Part shown: piece after piece, positions 46,044-56,642 of the stretch
How the letters are laid out: every line of letters begins with the position of its first letter
Numbering within the stretch: position 1 is the first letter of the stretch
Assembly: GCA_021029095.1 (NCBI GenBank)
Contig: JAJOHG010000024.1
Location: 1 to 64,000 of the forward strand
DNA length: 64,000 nucleotides
From: Phellopilus nigrolimitatus
Lineage: Eukaryota; Basidiomycota; Agaricomycetes; Hymenochaetales; Hymenochaetaceae
Direction of reading: 5' to 3'
Translations under genes and position numbers: made by a program
Notes under the pieces: model-generated
The model's database searches: none
Seen by the model: the letters and a program-made list of their open reading frames with translations, nothing else
Told to the model about the DNA's origin: nothing

Positions 46044-48794
46044 TCAGGACTGAGGGTGCTGAGACTCCATCGGCACGTCGAGTCCGTCGCGCCCCGGTTT
46101 GAAGAATATCTCCGATGTCGACGGTCCTTCCAACGCTGTCTCACCCTTTGCACCCGCGCTCGCGGCAGTTGTTGTTGTGCGCATGGACGTCATGCTCAGA
46201 CTTACGTGTATCTCGCGTTGTGTCTGCTGGTCGTCATCAGCTGCACCCGCTAATCCCTCGTGCATCCGAGCAACTATGCCGGCAGCCTCTTGCGCGTAGT
46301 GCGACCGGCCGCGGATAGCCGCGCCGTAGCGCAGAAGAATGAGTGGGATCGGAATGAGTCCTAGTGAGAGGAATGCGAATAGCGATACTGAATCAAAGCG
46401 TAAGTTTCTCCCTCTTGTGATAAGCCGTTGCACTAGGAAATTTGTGATAAATAGAGAACGAACCTCCCCATTTCGTCCCGAGCGAATTGACGAGGGAGTG
46501 AGCAACCAGTGGGAAGATGGCGGCGACGAGCGACCTGCAAAATGAATTGCATACATTCGCGCTGTTTGCGTAAATTCCGTACGTCTCTGCAGTGCTGCCG
46601 GTGTCGTATAAGCTAGTCAGTAGCAGTGATCTTCGCGAAAAGGGCGAACGCTTGACGCACTAGGTTAGAAATACGAAGAAAATCGTGATCGCAGCAAAAC
46701 CGAACGGAATGCCCGCAAGAGTGGGCACGATCCAATGTACTTCTCCGCCACTTGTCCTGATGTGATGCGATTCAGTGGTTGCAGTACTCGAACACATGGA
46801 AAGCACACCATGCAAACCAGAATAATGAAGCGGTCATCAAGAAACTAAACACGGCCTGAGTATCGTATGTAACTTTATAAACCTGAAGGGTACATACCAG
46901 GCAAATAGCGAGAGTTTTAGCCTTGCTTCGGGCGAGTCATTTTTCCGCTGCTGCGGCTCAAGGATGGAAGGAAAAGGTATTCGCTCCAAAAAGCGGACTA
47001 AATGACCGTTGAGAAATATAGCAGCGAAAAATCCAACCACCATCGCTAGGAAAGGAAGACCCGTAAGCTGTAATGAGAAATTGTACTGAAAATGGCATGT
47101 TGAGGGTCAGAGCAGCGCGATTCAAATATACGAGTGCCAGACGGCTTTAACCCACGTGCTGATAGAATACGACGGGGTAGACCTCGAAAAAGAGGCTATC
47201 GGGACGTTCAAACTCCTGACGGAAGCTAAGAATACGACAAGAACATACTAAACCATCCCGTAAGCAAGAGAGGTCCAGGCTGCCGCAGCCTGGATGATCG
47301 GTTCCCGTACGAACATAGCTTATGTGATGGAAATGACAGAGAGATGGTTGCATTAAGCTGATTAATGGCGAATCGTTACTTCTGAAAAGGACATACCAAA
47401 TGGCCGGCCAATGTGAACCTGCAGAAATCTTCTCGTCGTCTCCTGCTTCAATTCATGGGTTGCACGGGCACCCAGAACTCCACGAATTCGCATGCGGCTA
47501 GATCGCGCGGCAAGGATCGTGGGGCCATGCGTCTCTGGCAGGAGAAAGGCGACGGGAAGAAGTACAGCTGTGAAGAAGAGATAGCCGCGAAGAACCCATA
47601 GCCTTAGGAACATGCACGTTCGGACATTATGCTCTCCTGAATCAGCGGTGATGCTCACTCTGGTCCAGCATTTGCGGCGATGAAGAATCCCACTGGAAGT
47701 GCAACGCAGGGACCTGCGAAAACAGATGCGGCACTACCATTCAAGCCTGTGGTAAGAAACTTGTTAGGTTCAGCAAGGGTTCTGCATTGACATACTAGAA
47801 CGCGATTGCTGTTGCAGAGTTGAAAATTGCATTAATTATTGCTTATATGTAGGCGCAATCATACCAATCGCCTGGGACCGCATATCCGCCATGTACATGC
47901 TTTCAGGAAGGGGGCAGCCGCATATGAAATGAGTTTCTGAGAGCGTGCATATGAGAAAAACGTTTACTCTGTCAAGACCCCGCCTCCACTGAGCAAGTTA
48001 GAGAATTAAAAAGGCCGATAAAATATTATTTCATCTTACTTATTCAGCGCGCATGCAGCGCAACACCCCGAAAGAAACCGAACTAAAGAGAAAGGAAGAG
48101 TGAGGAGGGGAATGTCAATAGTCATAAAGTCCAAGCTGTCGATACTCGACATACAAACTATAATCACCGCAAAATTATTCACATATGCGCTCGGGGCGCA
48201 TGTCGCTTTGTAAGTTATGTTCAGATAGAACTCATACAATTATATATGAGCGTCGTACCTACGAGAAGGGGCCAGGAGATCAGGTACGGCAATCGTCGTC
48301 CATACATTTCACTCAATGGTCCTGAAGATTGTTTAAGTCATTGGCAATTTCTGATACAAGGAAAACTTCACCCCCTTCAAACCGGAGTTTGTTAGAACGT
48401 ATAATCGATCAGGCAAGCAATCACATACAGACGATGGGCCCGAATGAGAAGCCAAGGACGTAACCTGACAGACCTAGAGCCGCAATGACACCGCTCACAT
48501 CGTATCTGCTCATTAACTGCAACACTGCTGCAGCCTGTTCTGGGTCAGTAGATCAAGCAAATAGAGTAGCATTCTAAAAAGGGGGCATACATATAATGAA
48601 GAGCCGAACACCCTTTACGCCTTTAAGTCAATAAGGTGCACTCAAAGCCAAGGAAAGTCATCAACTCACGCTGTGAAAGCGAGGAAACAAACTTGGAATG
48701 CCACAAAGCGTTTCTTTCCATCAGACCAATGTTTAGGATCTTCTATGTCGTCTATGTCGAAAACGACGAGAACAGGTCGTCCTACGGAGGACAT
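46044..48794 (-). CDS. MFS transporter of the DHA1 type, copy 2
   Basis: Start ATG 48792-48794 (MSSVGRPVLVVFDIDD, then EDPKHWSDGKKRFVAFQ). The exon order parallels copy 1: VFGSSLY, LMSRYDVSGVIAALGLSGYV and LGFSFGPIV, GPLSEMYGRRLPY (motif A), YVNNFAVIIVC, SGCCAACALN, MYMADMRSQAI, GYLFFTAVLLPVAFLLPETH with GPTILAARSS, SLAYGMV...EAYPVVFYQHVG, MVVGFFAAIFLNGHLVRF, and SLFAFLSLGLIPIPLILLRYG with a long polar tail to the stop at 46044. Twelve membrane helices are expected. It is clearly paralogous to copy 1 but well diverged, so the duplication is older than the inverted fragment at 1-1106. Exon borders are approximate. Confidence 0.83.
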
Positions 48795-49484
48795 CTCGAG
48801 AGGAGAGAGATAACGAGCGAGAACATTGGAATGCGATTATTTGAAGCGGAATAAATATGACTGACGACTCGGAACAGTGGGGATGATTAGGAAACACTAG
48901 TATGGCTTCTCAACGATGCAACAGGTGAACAAGTTCAGGTTGAATCCCGGATTCTTAATTGAAGCGTCTGCGGAGATATTTCTTATATGACAGATAAACT
49001 CGGATCCGAGACAAGATAGCTCTTAAAGACATTCCGTAGCACCGGCAAGAAGTTGACGAGTTCCTAATTTCTCTACTAGAGGTATGGTCTGATGTGTCAT
49101 TAGTGCATTGAGAAATTCGTATGTTTTCATGGAGATGACGATCCTTAAAAAAAAAATAACTTAAAAAAACAAACTTACCAGTGTTCGAATTTCAAAGAGG
49201 TCGAACCCGCCAATCCTTGTGAGGCAGACCATCGGATACGTCTGGTTCACAGGAAAGCAGGTCGGTTCATGTGCGTGGTTTCTACCTGTCGACCACATAC
49301 ATTTCCCCTTCTTCTGGGCCGTATGCTTTAGGCGCTAGAGCGACAATAGGACAGTTGTCATATCACCACAAACCCAAGCAGAATTGTAGACGCAACATGG
49401 CCTTGGGGAATTGCCATTGCGCGTAGTTAATGTCACCGAGCATACAACCACAGGAACGATGTCTAACATCAAAAAGGCTTTCCG
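48795..49484. other. Intergenic between EXO5 and MFS copy 2
   Basis: Contains the MFS promoter and EXO5 3' flank. A-rich tract near 49147-49171. A sequence at 49196-49215 resembles a tRNA B box but does not fold as a tRNA (see rejected list). Confidence 0.4.
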
Positions 49485-51640
49485 CTAATATGCGTCAGAC
49501 TTCGCCGCTAGGAACTCTTGCGCTTTCTGCTCTCGCCACTCGCATCCATTTTTATATTCGCAAGAACTAGAAAATGAGGTTATAAGTAGCTTGAACGCGC
49601 TGGAAATTATTAGAGAATGAAGCTAAGAAGACGCACTTGCAGCGACCCGTGTTCTCAATGTCCACGCCCACCGGGGCGCGCTGTCCGTGCCACCAGTGCA
49701 GGATTCTTCCCATGTACGCATCGAGGAAAGGTGCATTGTACTGGAACTTCTTCGTCCCAATGATATTCGAGGGCAGCGGTTGCATCACAGTAAGACCCTC
49801 GACCTCTCTCTCGTCTTGAGAACGATGGAAGAATAACCTGAGTGTTTAAAGTATCTGTTACGAAGTTGATACCAACATACCTTTTGCCAGAGTCTCGTCT
49901 CCTGAACTAACATCGACCGACGTCGACGACGTCCAGGGAGTACGTCGTTTCCGTTTCCGGGTCATAGGCGATTCAGATAGTATTGACTCCTCCGCGTCTG
50001 CAGGCTCAGTGACCTCGACTGAAGCATTTAAAGAAGGAGAGAGCTTCGCATCAATTTCTACTTCTACAGTGTCGGAGATCTCTGCAGCGTCCTTAAAATT
50101 GGTGGAAGGTGCAGGCCCGCTCTCGCACTTCGGAGTGCACATATTGCTACCGTTCCCTGAGGGAGTGCTTTCTCCAGAATGTGCGTTTGTCTTTCTTGCT
50201 TGTGTAGGACTTCCACGCCACCGGTACACCAGAGACAAAGTCGTGCTGATCTCGCGGGCTATGTCCATCTCCCGTAAGGTCTCCTTATATGGGAAACCCA
50301 ACTCTCCGAGGCAGGTCGCGTCCAGAAAATGCCGGCTTAACTGGTTTTCCAAAATTACGTGCGTCATCTCGGCCTGAAACGCTTCTGAGAACTCGCGCTT
50401 CGGGTCAAGATTCAGGCGCGTGCAGAATTTGCCGAAGACTTCCGGGTTGAGAGTGATCGTTTGTTCAAGCAAGCGCCGGTAGAGCATGAGTTGTAGCCGG
50501 GATGGAAGCGTGTCTGCATGCGTAGGAATACCTTGTGTTTTTCGTGACTTGTTATCCAGTATATGTAGTACATGGGTTGGAGGTTTGAGGATGTCATACG
50601 GCACAGACATCGCGGTTGAGGAATGCGCGCTTTTTTCATCGGGTATAACAAATGAATCAAGTTTAGCTTGCGACTTCTCGATAGAGGATTTTCGCGAAGA
50701 ATGTTTTCTGGAAGGTGAACGCTGGCTTTTTGGTTTCGTCTCGGGATTTTTCTGAACTAGATGTAACTCGTCCTAGGAGAATTCTTAGTCTAGAGTTAAG
50801 ACGACGACCAGTACACGTACAATAATTCCAACTATCGCGTCGTCGTGCACAATACCCCAAACAGGAACTTCGCGCTACATGTCACTTACAGTTAGTAAAT
50901 GAGAGAAAAGTGATGAGATATGATACGCACGCAGACATGCGTTTCTTTCAATGTTTTTAAACGAGATAGAACATCTAGCATGCTTCATTGAAAATTCAGA
51001 GTTGATCTGAATCGTTAAGTTATAAGAAAAATAATAACCGAAGGGCCCAAGATTCCTCGGGGGATTGGACCTTAATGATCACTTCCTCCTTGTGGATTTC
51101 TCTCTCAAGAACTTTATGCAAATTCTGCAAATTCCGATTTTGAGAAAACCTGTAATAGTATGGCGGAGGAGACTCACCCGTCCTTTGGTCAGGATACGAT
51201 CGTTCTTCACGGCGACGTCAGTCTTCACGCGTATCTCCTTCCCTTTCTCCGTAACGAAACTCTTAGGTCTCGATGCGACTGGTTTGTTACGTCGCTGGTA
51301 AAGTCCATACTCGAATTGGACCTCGCACCTAGGCAACCTTTTTTGAGCATTGTCGACAGACTCAAAGGCTTACGAGAACGCACCATGAAGGCGAAACGAC
51401 GTCTGTCACCGAAAGATAGCCACGCTTCCTGAACCGGTCATACGGGCTATCCCTCTCAAGTTCAAGCTCTCCCCCATCCTTATTGTGCCCATTAGTACAC
51501 ACCTCGACATCAATGGCAACGCGGGGAGCACCCTTGTTGGTCCGGACAGCAGCTTCCTCGCAGATCCGGTCAATGTGGAGGAAATCGTTCTCTGTGAAGA
51601 CGGGCCAGGACAGGTCGTCGAAAAGGTCTTCATCGGACAT
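49485..51640 (-). CDS. EXO5: Exonuclease V, mitochondrial/nuclear Fe-S single-strand DNA exonuclease
   Basis: Starts at ATG 51638-51640 (MSDEDLFDDLSWPVF). The EXO5/Dem1 signature runs in order: SPYDRFRKRGYLSVTDVVS, then PSWCEVQFEYGLYQRRNKP after an intron near 51390-51330, GKEIRVKTDVAVKNDRI, LHKVLEREIHKEEVIIKV, LDVLSRLKTLKETHVC, VPVWGIVHDDAIVGII, and the PD-(D/E)XK core THVLHILDNKSRKTQ with SRLQLMLYRRLLEQ. The C-terminus has IIGTKKFQYNAPFLDAYMGR, WWHGQRAPVGVDIENTGRC and, in a final exon, SCEYKNGCEWREQKAQEF with stop 49485-49487. The late Cys cluster plus the earlier Cys fit the [4Fe-4S] ligands. A long acidic/Ser-rich insertion (about 50170-49930) is extra relative to compact homologues. The enzyme removes single-stranded DNA, in yeast mainly in mitochondria. 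It is head to head with the HIT gene, 193 bp between starts. Confidence 0.9.
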
Positions 51641-51833
51641 CACCTTGTCACTGGAGCATGCCCGGCGACTGATACGTATCTCAACTGTCGCTAGCCGCGT
51701 ATTGGGTGTGAAGTTGAATGTCTCGCGCCTGAGACACGCGCTGTGAGCTCGTGAACCTGTGACAGACGCGTGGCACGTGACGTCCACAAAAAGAAGTGCT
51801 CGACAGCGTTGGTAACTTCGACATTGCCTCATC
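51641..51833. promoter_or_regulatory. Short bidirectional promoter between EXO5 and the HIT gene
   Basis: Only 193 bp separate the divergent ATGs, so the two genes must share upstream sequence. Confidence 0.55.
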
Positions 51834-52558
51834 ATGCACTCAGCGATGCGTGAGCTACTTTTTTCCACCATCGACGTTACTCGTCAGGCGTTTTACCGCA
51901 CGCCGCACGCGTATGCGATCGTCAACCTCAAGCCCATCGTGCCCGGTCGTGAGCATCGTTTCTGTCCAGATGAATTTTATTCTAAAATCTCTGATTCATT
52001 TCTTATCCTGCAAAACTTTACTTGCCAGATGTCCTGGTGATTCCGACTCGCGTTGCGCCCCGTCTTGCAGATCTATCGTCGACTGAGGTCGCCTCGCTCT
52101 TTACGAGCGTGCAACACGTCGGTCGCGTCGTAGAACGCGCGTACGGCGCGGATAGTCTAACGATTGCTTGCCAAGTGCGTTATTTTATTCTTAGACTTCT
52201 ATCTGTTCTAACATAGCTTTATCTGCATATTTCGTGTCCTCTTGAACAGGACGGAAGAGCGGCAGGCCAATCCGTATCGCACGTGCACGTGCACATCCTC
52301 CCGCGCAAGCTCGCTGGACGTGGGGACCCATTTGAGCACAACAACGACGAGATCTATCCCGCGCTCGAGGACGCCGAGACTGCCCTCCCGCAAGATCTGC
52401 GTGCCGCCGCAGTTACGGCTTCTGCCAGCGCTGGCGCGGTCAGATTGAAGGTCGATGCAGACGAGGCTCGCCCACCGCGTACGATGGAAGATATGGTACG
52501 GGAAGCGGAGTGGCTGAGTGAACTGTTTAATGCCGAGAGCGACGCTGCGGCGCGATAG
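51834..52558 (+). CDS. HNT2: HIT-family dinucleoside polyphosphate hydrolase (Fhit/Hnt2-like)
   Basis: Three exons: 51834-51948, 52029-52174 and 52250-52558, with GTGAGC, GTGCGT and AG sites that keep frame. The protein starts MHSAMRELLFSTIDVT. It has HAYAIVNLKPIVPGHVLVIP, the usual Fhit N-terminal half, then VGRVVERAYGADSLTIACQ, DGRAAGQSVSHVHVHILPR with the histidine triad HxHxH, and a C-terminal region ending AEWLSELFNAESDAAAR. Fhit-type enzymes cleave Ap3A to AMP and ADP; the family-typical Gln before the triad (GQSVSHVHVH) is present. Length about 190 residues fits. Its neighbour EXO5 is also a nucleic-acid/nucleotide enzyme, but this may be coincidence. Confidence 0.92.
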
Positions 52559-52601
52559 GCGTCTCGTATCCGTACCACGTTTAACCGTATCGCGGGTCGA
52601 T

Positions 52602-54950
52602 TCAAGTGCGCCTTGACGGGCCAGCAATTGGTGTGTATTGCTGTACCAAGTTCTGAGTGGGAGCCGGGATCGGATCTGGGCGAGGATCTTGACCTGAACG
52701 CGGAAGCTCGTCGTCCTCCCACGTCCCTGGAATCAGGATAACGGGCATCAGCCACGTTGCACTCAGCACGACACCATGGCCCTTGTCAAACGTTCCAATC
52801 GCCCTCCAGCTCCACGCAATAAACGTCCCAATGGCACCGAGTAGTGGAACGAGGCCCGTGAGCAACGTGGCGGCTGGGCGAAGCGGCAAAGGTAGGAGCG
52901 TTAACGGAAGATGGTCGAGTAGCCACTTGAGCGCAGAGGTGATGATCGCCGCACGCTTGGCTGCCTCGAGGGATTTGTTGTTGAGGACCTGCAAGACAGG
53001 CGGTGGAAGGTACCTACGAAAAATCAATACAAGTATACGTTAAAACAATAAAGACCGAGATGCTTACATCCGATAGCCCCACCATAAGACTTGTACAGAT
53101 ATTTGTGTCGGCGAAGGCATCCACACGACCCTCTCCTTAGGCTTCGGTTTCTTCTCCACCTTTTCTTCCGCCTTGTCCTCCGCTTGCGCCTCAGCCTTGT
53201 CATCCACTTTATCCTCGCTTTGATCTGCATTTGCATCCTCGATTGTCTCCAGGGACTCAAATGGTATGAACCCACGACCATCCGCCCACCGTCTCCTCAG
53301 CTCCGCTCGGTACATCATCTCTCGCTCATCATCGTATAGCGTGACGACCTCAGACGCCCCCATCTCGACCAAAGAGTCGCGATCTGGTATGAGCGGCGAA
53401 TAGAGCATGATATCATTCGAGCCCTCTATTTCTTCATTCCCTTCGCCCGGGGCGCCGGCATTGTCCGCAGCGCTCTCAACCTCCGTCGCCTTGTCCTTTC
53501 CTTTGCCCTTTTTATCCTTTGAGAATGTAAGTGGTTGCCTGAGCCGGTCCAGCGCGGCCCAAACCGATTCTGTACCTCGTGCGATGGAACCGTTCATCGT
53601 GCGTGCAGTTGAGAGGAAAGCAGCGAGCTTCGGATCTGCTGCGGGGTCTTCCAATTTTGGCTGTTCATCGGGAGAGGCTGGAGTATCATCTGGGGTAACG
53701 ATGCTGGGAGTAGGAGGATTAGGATTCGGAGGATTATATATGCTTGTTGAAGGCGTTTGTGTTTGTACAGGCGTAATGGTTTCAGGAAGGGAAGGGGACG
53801 TGTTTGTCGTGGTTGAAGGAGCAGGAGAAATGCCGGGGATGTTCAGGCCGGACAGTAGCTCCTGAAATCGTTTGGCTACATCTAATGTGAACACTTGCGG
53901 CTCCTTCGGCACCTCTGGGTCCACATGTGATGCTGTGCTGTCAGCGGGCATTGGCGCGTCGGAAGGACTCCCGTTCAAATCGCTCGGCTCAGGTAGAGTT
54001 TCTTCACTCGCTAGGACTGGCACCTCCAGTCTCACTTCTGCAACACCAGGCTCCGCCGCTTTGATGCCTTGGCTTATCGTGAGAGTTTCTTTCTGTTGGT
54101 TATGCGTTCTCTCGACGGGTTGAGATCTCCCGCCGTCGTCTCGTGGAAGGTGTCGTCTGGCGTTTTGGTCATAGCGCCATTCTGGGGATTTACTTGGGAG
54201 GTTTGCTTCCCTATTTGCCTCTACAGTAGGAGACTTCGCGGCTCGGTCTCCTCGTGGAATAATCCGCCCTGTCCGTTCGTCGACGCGCCACTCCGGTGCC
54301 CTCGTGGAAACGCGTGATCTCTCACCCACTCGAGTACTGATAGATTCCACACCAACAGCACCTCGTGGAAGACTCCGCCCTGTACGTTCGTCAATGCGCC
54401 ACTCGTCCGGCGGATATCTCTGTCTCTCCTTGCCCTTCCCTGTTTCCGACGCATAAGTCCGTCTTCGCGTTCCCGTTTCCGATGCATAAACTTTCCTTCT
54501 CATCACCTCTATTTCATACGCCCTCTCCCTTTCCGATTCCACCTCGCTTGTTTTTCTCGCCTTCCCTAGCCTCTTGAAGCGATCAAGGGCGCTCAGTTTG
54601 GCTTTCGGCAGCCTCACTGGATCCGATGGTCCCGGCGCTTCACTGCGTCGGATTGTATTGCGCCCTAAGGTAGGCTCCGGCGCGGAATATTGTCTTTTTT
54701 CTCTAGATGCGATTATATGGTAATCGCTAGGCAGAGAAGACGCGATTGATGACGGAGAAAGAGATAATGATGGACTCGACTGTAGGCTGGCGGACTTCCT
54801 ACTGGACGAGCTGGAACCTGAGCTGTGTCCTTTGCGCCTGAAGAGACGCGTAGTCTTCGGAGGGGATGAAAAGGGCGTAGGAGGCCTCTCTGGAGGCACG
54901 GGCTGAGTTTGTGCCACAGGGATGGTTGTGGTGCGAGATTCTGAAGTCAT
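52602..54950 (-). CDS. Basidiomycete membrane protein with long disordered N-terminus, function unknown
   Basis: Exon 1 is 54950-53068 (ATG 54948-54950, MTSESRTTTIPVAQ). The intron is 53067-53014. Exon 2 is 53013-52602. The first 400 residues are disordered, with short repeated units that share WRVDERTGRxxPRG (three to four copies, about 54430-54200). A middle part (FQELLSGLNIPGI, then LAAFLSTARTMNGSIARG and SVWAALDRLRQPL) looks structured, and an acidic/Lys-rich EDKAEEKVEKKPKPK stretch precedes MPSPTQISVQVLWWGYR. The C-terminal exon has two hydrophobic segments (LLTGLVPLLGAIGTFIAWSW and GVVLSATWLMPVILIPGTW), so it is probably anchored by its C-terminus. The gene ends 44 bp from the end of the HIT gene, in convergent orientation. 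No family recognised. Confidence 0.75.
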
Positions 54951-55599
54951 AGTAGCTCCTGCGGACTCAGCACAGAGAACGGAAATTTTAAAGATCAGCA
55001 ATGAAGAAATGTGTCTGCACCAGAAGCAACAGCACTAAGATAATCGGGATCAAAGCATAGGGCTATGAGTCTTGTTTCTCGCAAGATAGTCTGTCTGAGC
55101 TACTGCGAGATGGCAGGAAATACAAGTGCGGCCGTCGCGATGCGCCTCATGGCGGTAGTGAGTGTGAGTCCACACTTTCCTTTTCAGGCTGTTAATCTTA
55201 GTAAGCAAACATGAATTTATATGTGGGGTGCCCACATATTAGGGGGGGGAGCGAAGCGCGTGTGACTAAGGCTTATTCTGAGCTCTTTCATTTTAGCATT
55301 CTATTACCGTTGATTTAATATTTTATTGGATTTTCGTCTCCGTGGCGCTGGCAAAGACAACGAAATAATTTCCAAGTATATTGTGTAACTCGTAGTAAAC
55401 GCTCGAGTGCGCATACATGCTATATATCACTACGAAAGCTGTTTGAACTCTGACTACACCAAACACAATCAAAATAAACCTCGCTACATCAAGCTCACAT
55501 AAGCCATATAGTCTCAATTTTCAGTGTGATGTAACTGAAAGTAATAGTTTAAAAAGTCCACTAGTAATGTCGGCTTTTGTATGCTTCAATGCCCAAGAC
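54951..55599. other. Intergenic, no recognised gene
   Basis: Contains a small palindrome TATGTGGGGTGCCCACATA near 55218-55236 followed by an eight-G run. No gene recognised. Confidence 0.4.
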
Positions 55600-56125
55600 G
55601 TGGCCAGAGCAAGTTCTCACGTAATGGGTCGTACAGTCCCAGGTCACGTGATGTGCTTTAGGGAGGCCGGTAAGTCCGATTTTTTTCTCACTAGATCTTA
55701 TTTAATTTTGTAAGCAGAGTTCAAAAATTATTTACTAAGATAAAGAGTGGAAGTGTGGAAGGAGGAAAGGAAGACGAGAGAGAAAGCAAGCATACATGCA
55801 GCGGCTCGCAGCATCATAATCAGTTCTCACGCTCATGCGGCTGGTCACGTGATAGGTTTTTGGGAACCCTATCGTGGTGATTTGCTCCCCAAATATTTTA
55901 TATAATATTTTTGGTAAGAGAAAGTGCAGGATTTATTTGCCGGCCTCAAGAGTACTTTTTTTTTCACGGAGGAAGATGGAGGGAAGAAAGAGAGCGGGCA
56001 TACAGCCGGAGGCACGCAGCATCATGATCAGTTCTCACCGGGGGGGGGGGCCACACAGCCACCCCGTGAACATCACGTGATAGCTTTTTGGGAGCCCCTA
56101 CCCAGGTAAGAGGGAGCTTCGCTCC
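55600..56125 (+). repeat. Degenerate tandem repeat, unit about 210 bp, about 2.3 copies
   Basis: Three stretches share the order AGTTCTCAC, a 20-30 bp variable spacer, TCACGTGAT, then GGGA(G/A)CC-like sequence. They start near 55613, 55819 and 56027. Between them recurs an AT-rich part, then purine-rich GGAGGAAAGGAAGA-type sequence, GCATAC, GCAGC and CGCAGCATCAT(A/G)ATCAGTT. Copies differ by substitutions and indels, including a ten-G run in the third. CACGTGAT in each copy is a possible bHLH/Cbf1 site. Origin unknown. Confidence 0.65.
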
Positions 56126-56642
56126 CAATAATCACGGACAACGGATACATCATGCAGAGAGTCGAGGTAGCTAATCTTGAAATTTCCGCTCGTCTGCAGC
56201 CCGTTATGCGCTTGACTTCGAAGCTAGAAATCAATTCTCGACTGGACAGACTCGTGGGACCCTGTACTGTAGGTGACAGTGGAGGTCTCCGGTGTCCAAA
56301 TGCATGTCATTGAATGCGATCCAAAAGACGCCAGGCCAAGTTTGAACAACATATGCGTTTATCTGCAGCCAACTTCCCCTCAATTCTACATTGGTTTGAG
56401 TCAGAGAACGTAAATAAGCATGCCCGCTCTTCCCTTTGAAATTGCTGTAATAATTTACATTTGAACTGCATCGCTAAATCGCCGCTAGGGAAAAGCAGCA
56501 CTATCAGAGAAGTCGAATAAGAATCCACGAAAGAGAAAAGGGATTAAAAATCAAAATAACTAGTTCGCAGCCGCGCTCGACTCTCCAGGCACTGCCTTCT
56601 CCACAATATAGGGGTTGGCATAACAATCCAACACAGCTGCAT
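56126..56642. other. 3' flank of the NAK-type kinase gene
   Basis: No gene recognised. Probably the kinase 3' UTR and terminator. Confidence 0.4.

Noticed and set aside
49170..49235. Reverse-strand GGGTTCGACC resembling a tRNA B box
   Set aside because: No matching T-stem, anticodon arm or A box at the right distance, so it does not fold as a tRNA.
53407..54577. Several plus-strand ORFs opposite the repeat-bearing membrane protein
   Set aside because: Shadows of the minus-strand serine/proline-rich coding region.
55874..56109. Two overlapping short plus-strand ORFs
   Set aside because: They fall inside the degenerate tandem repeat and are not shared between its copies.
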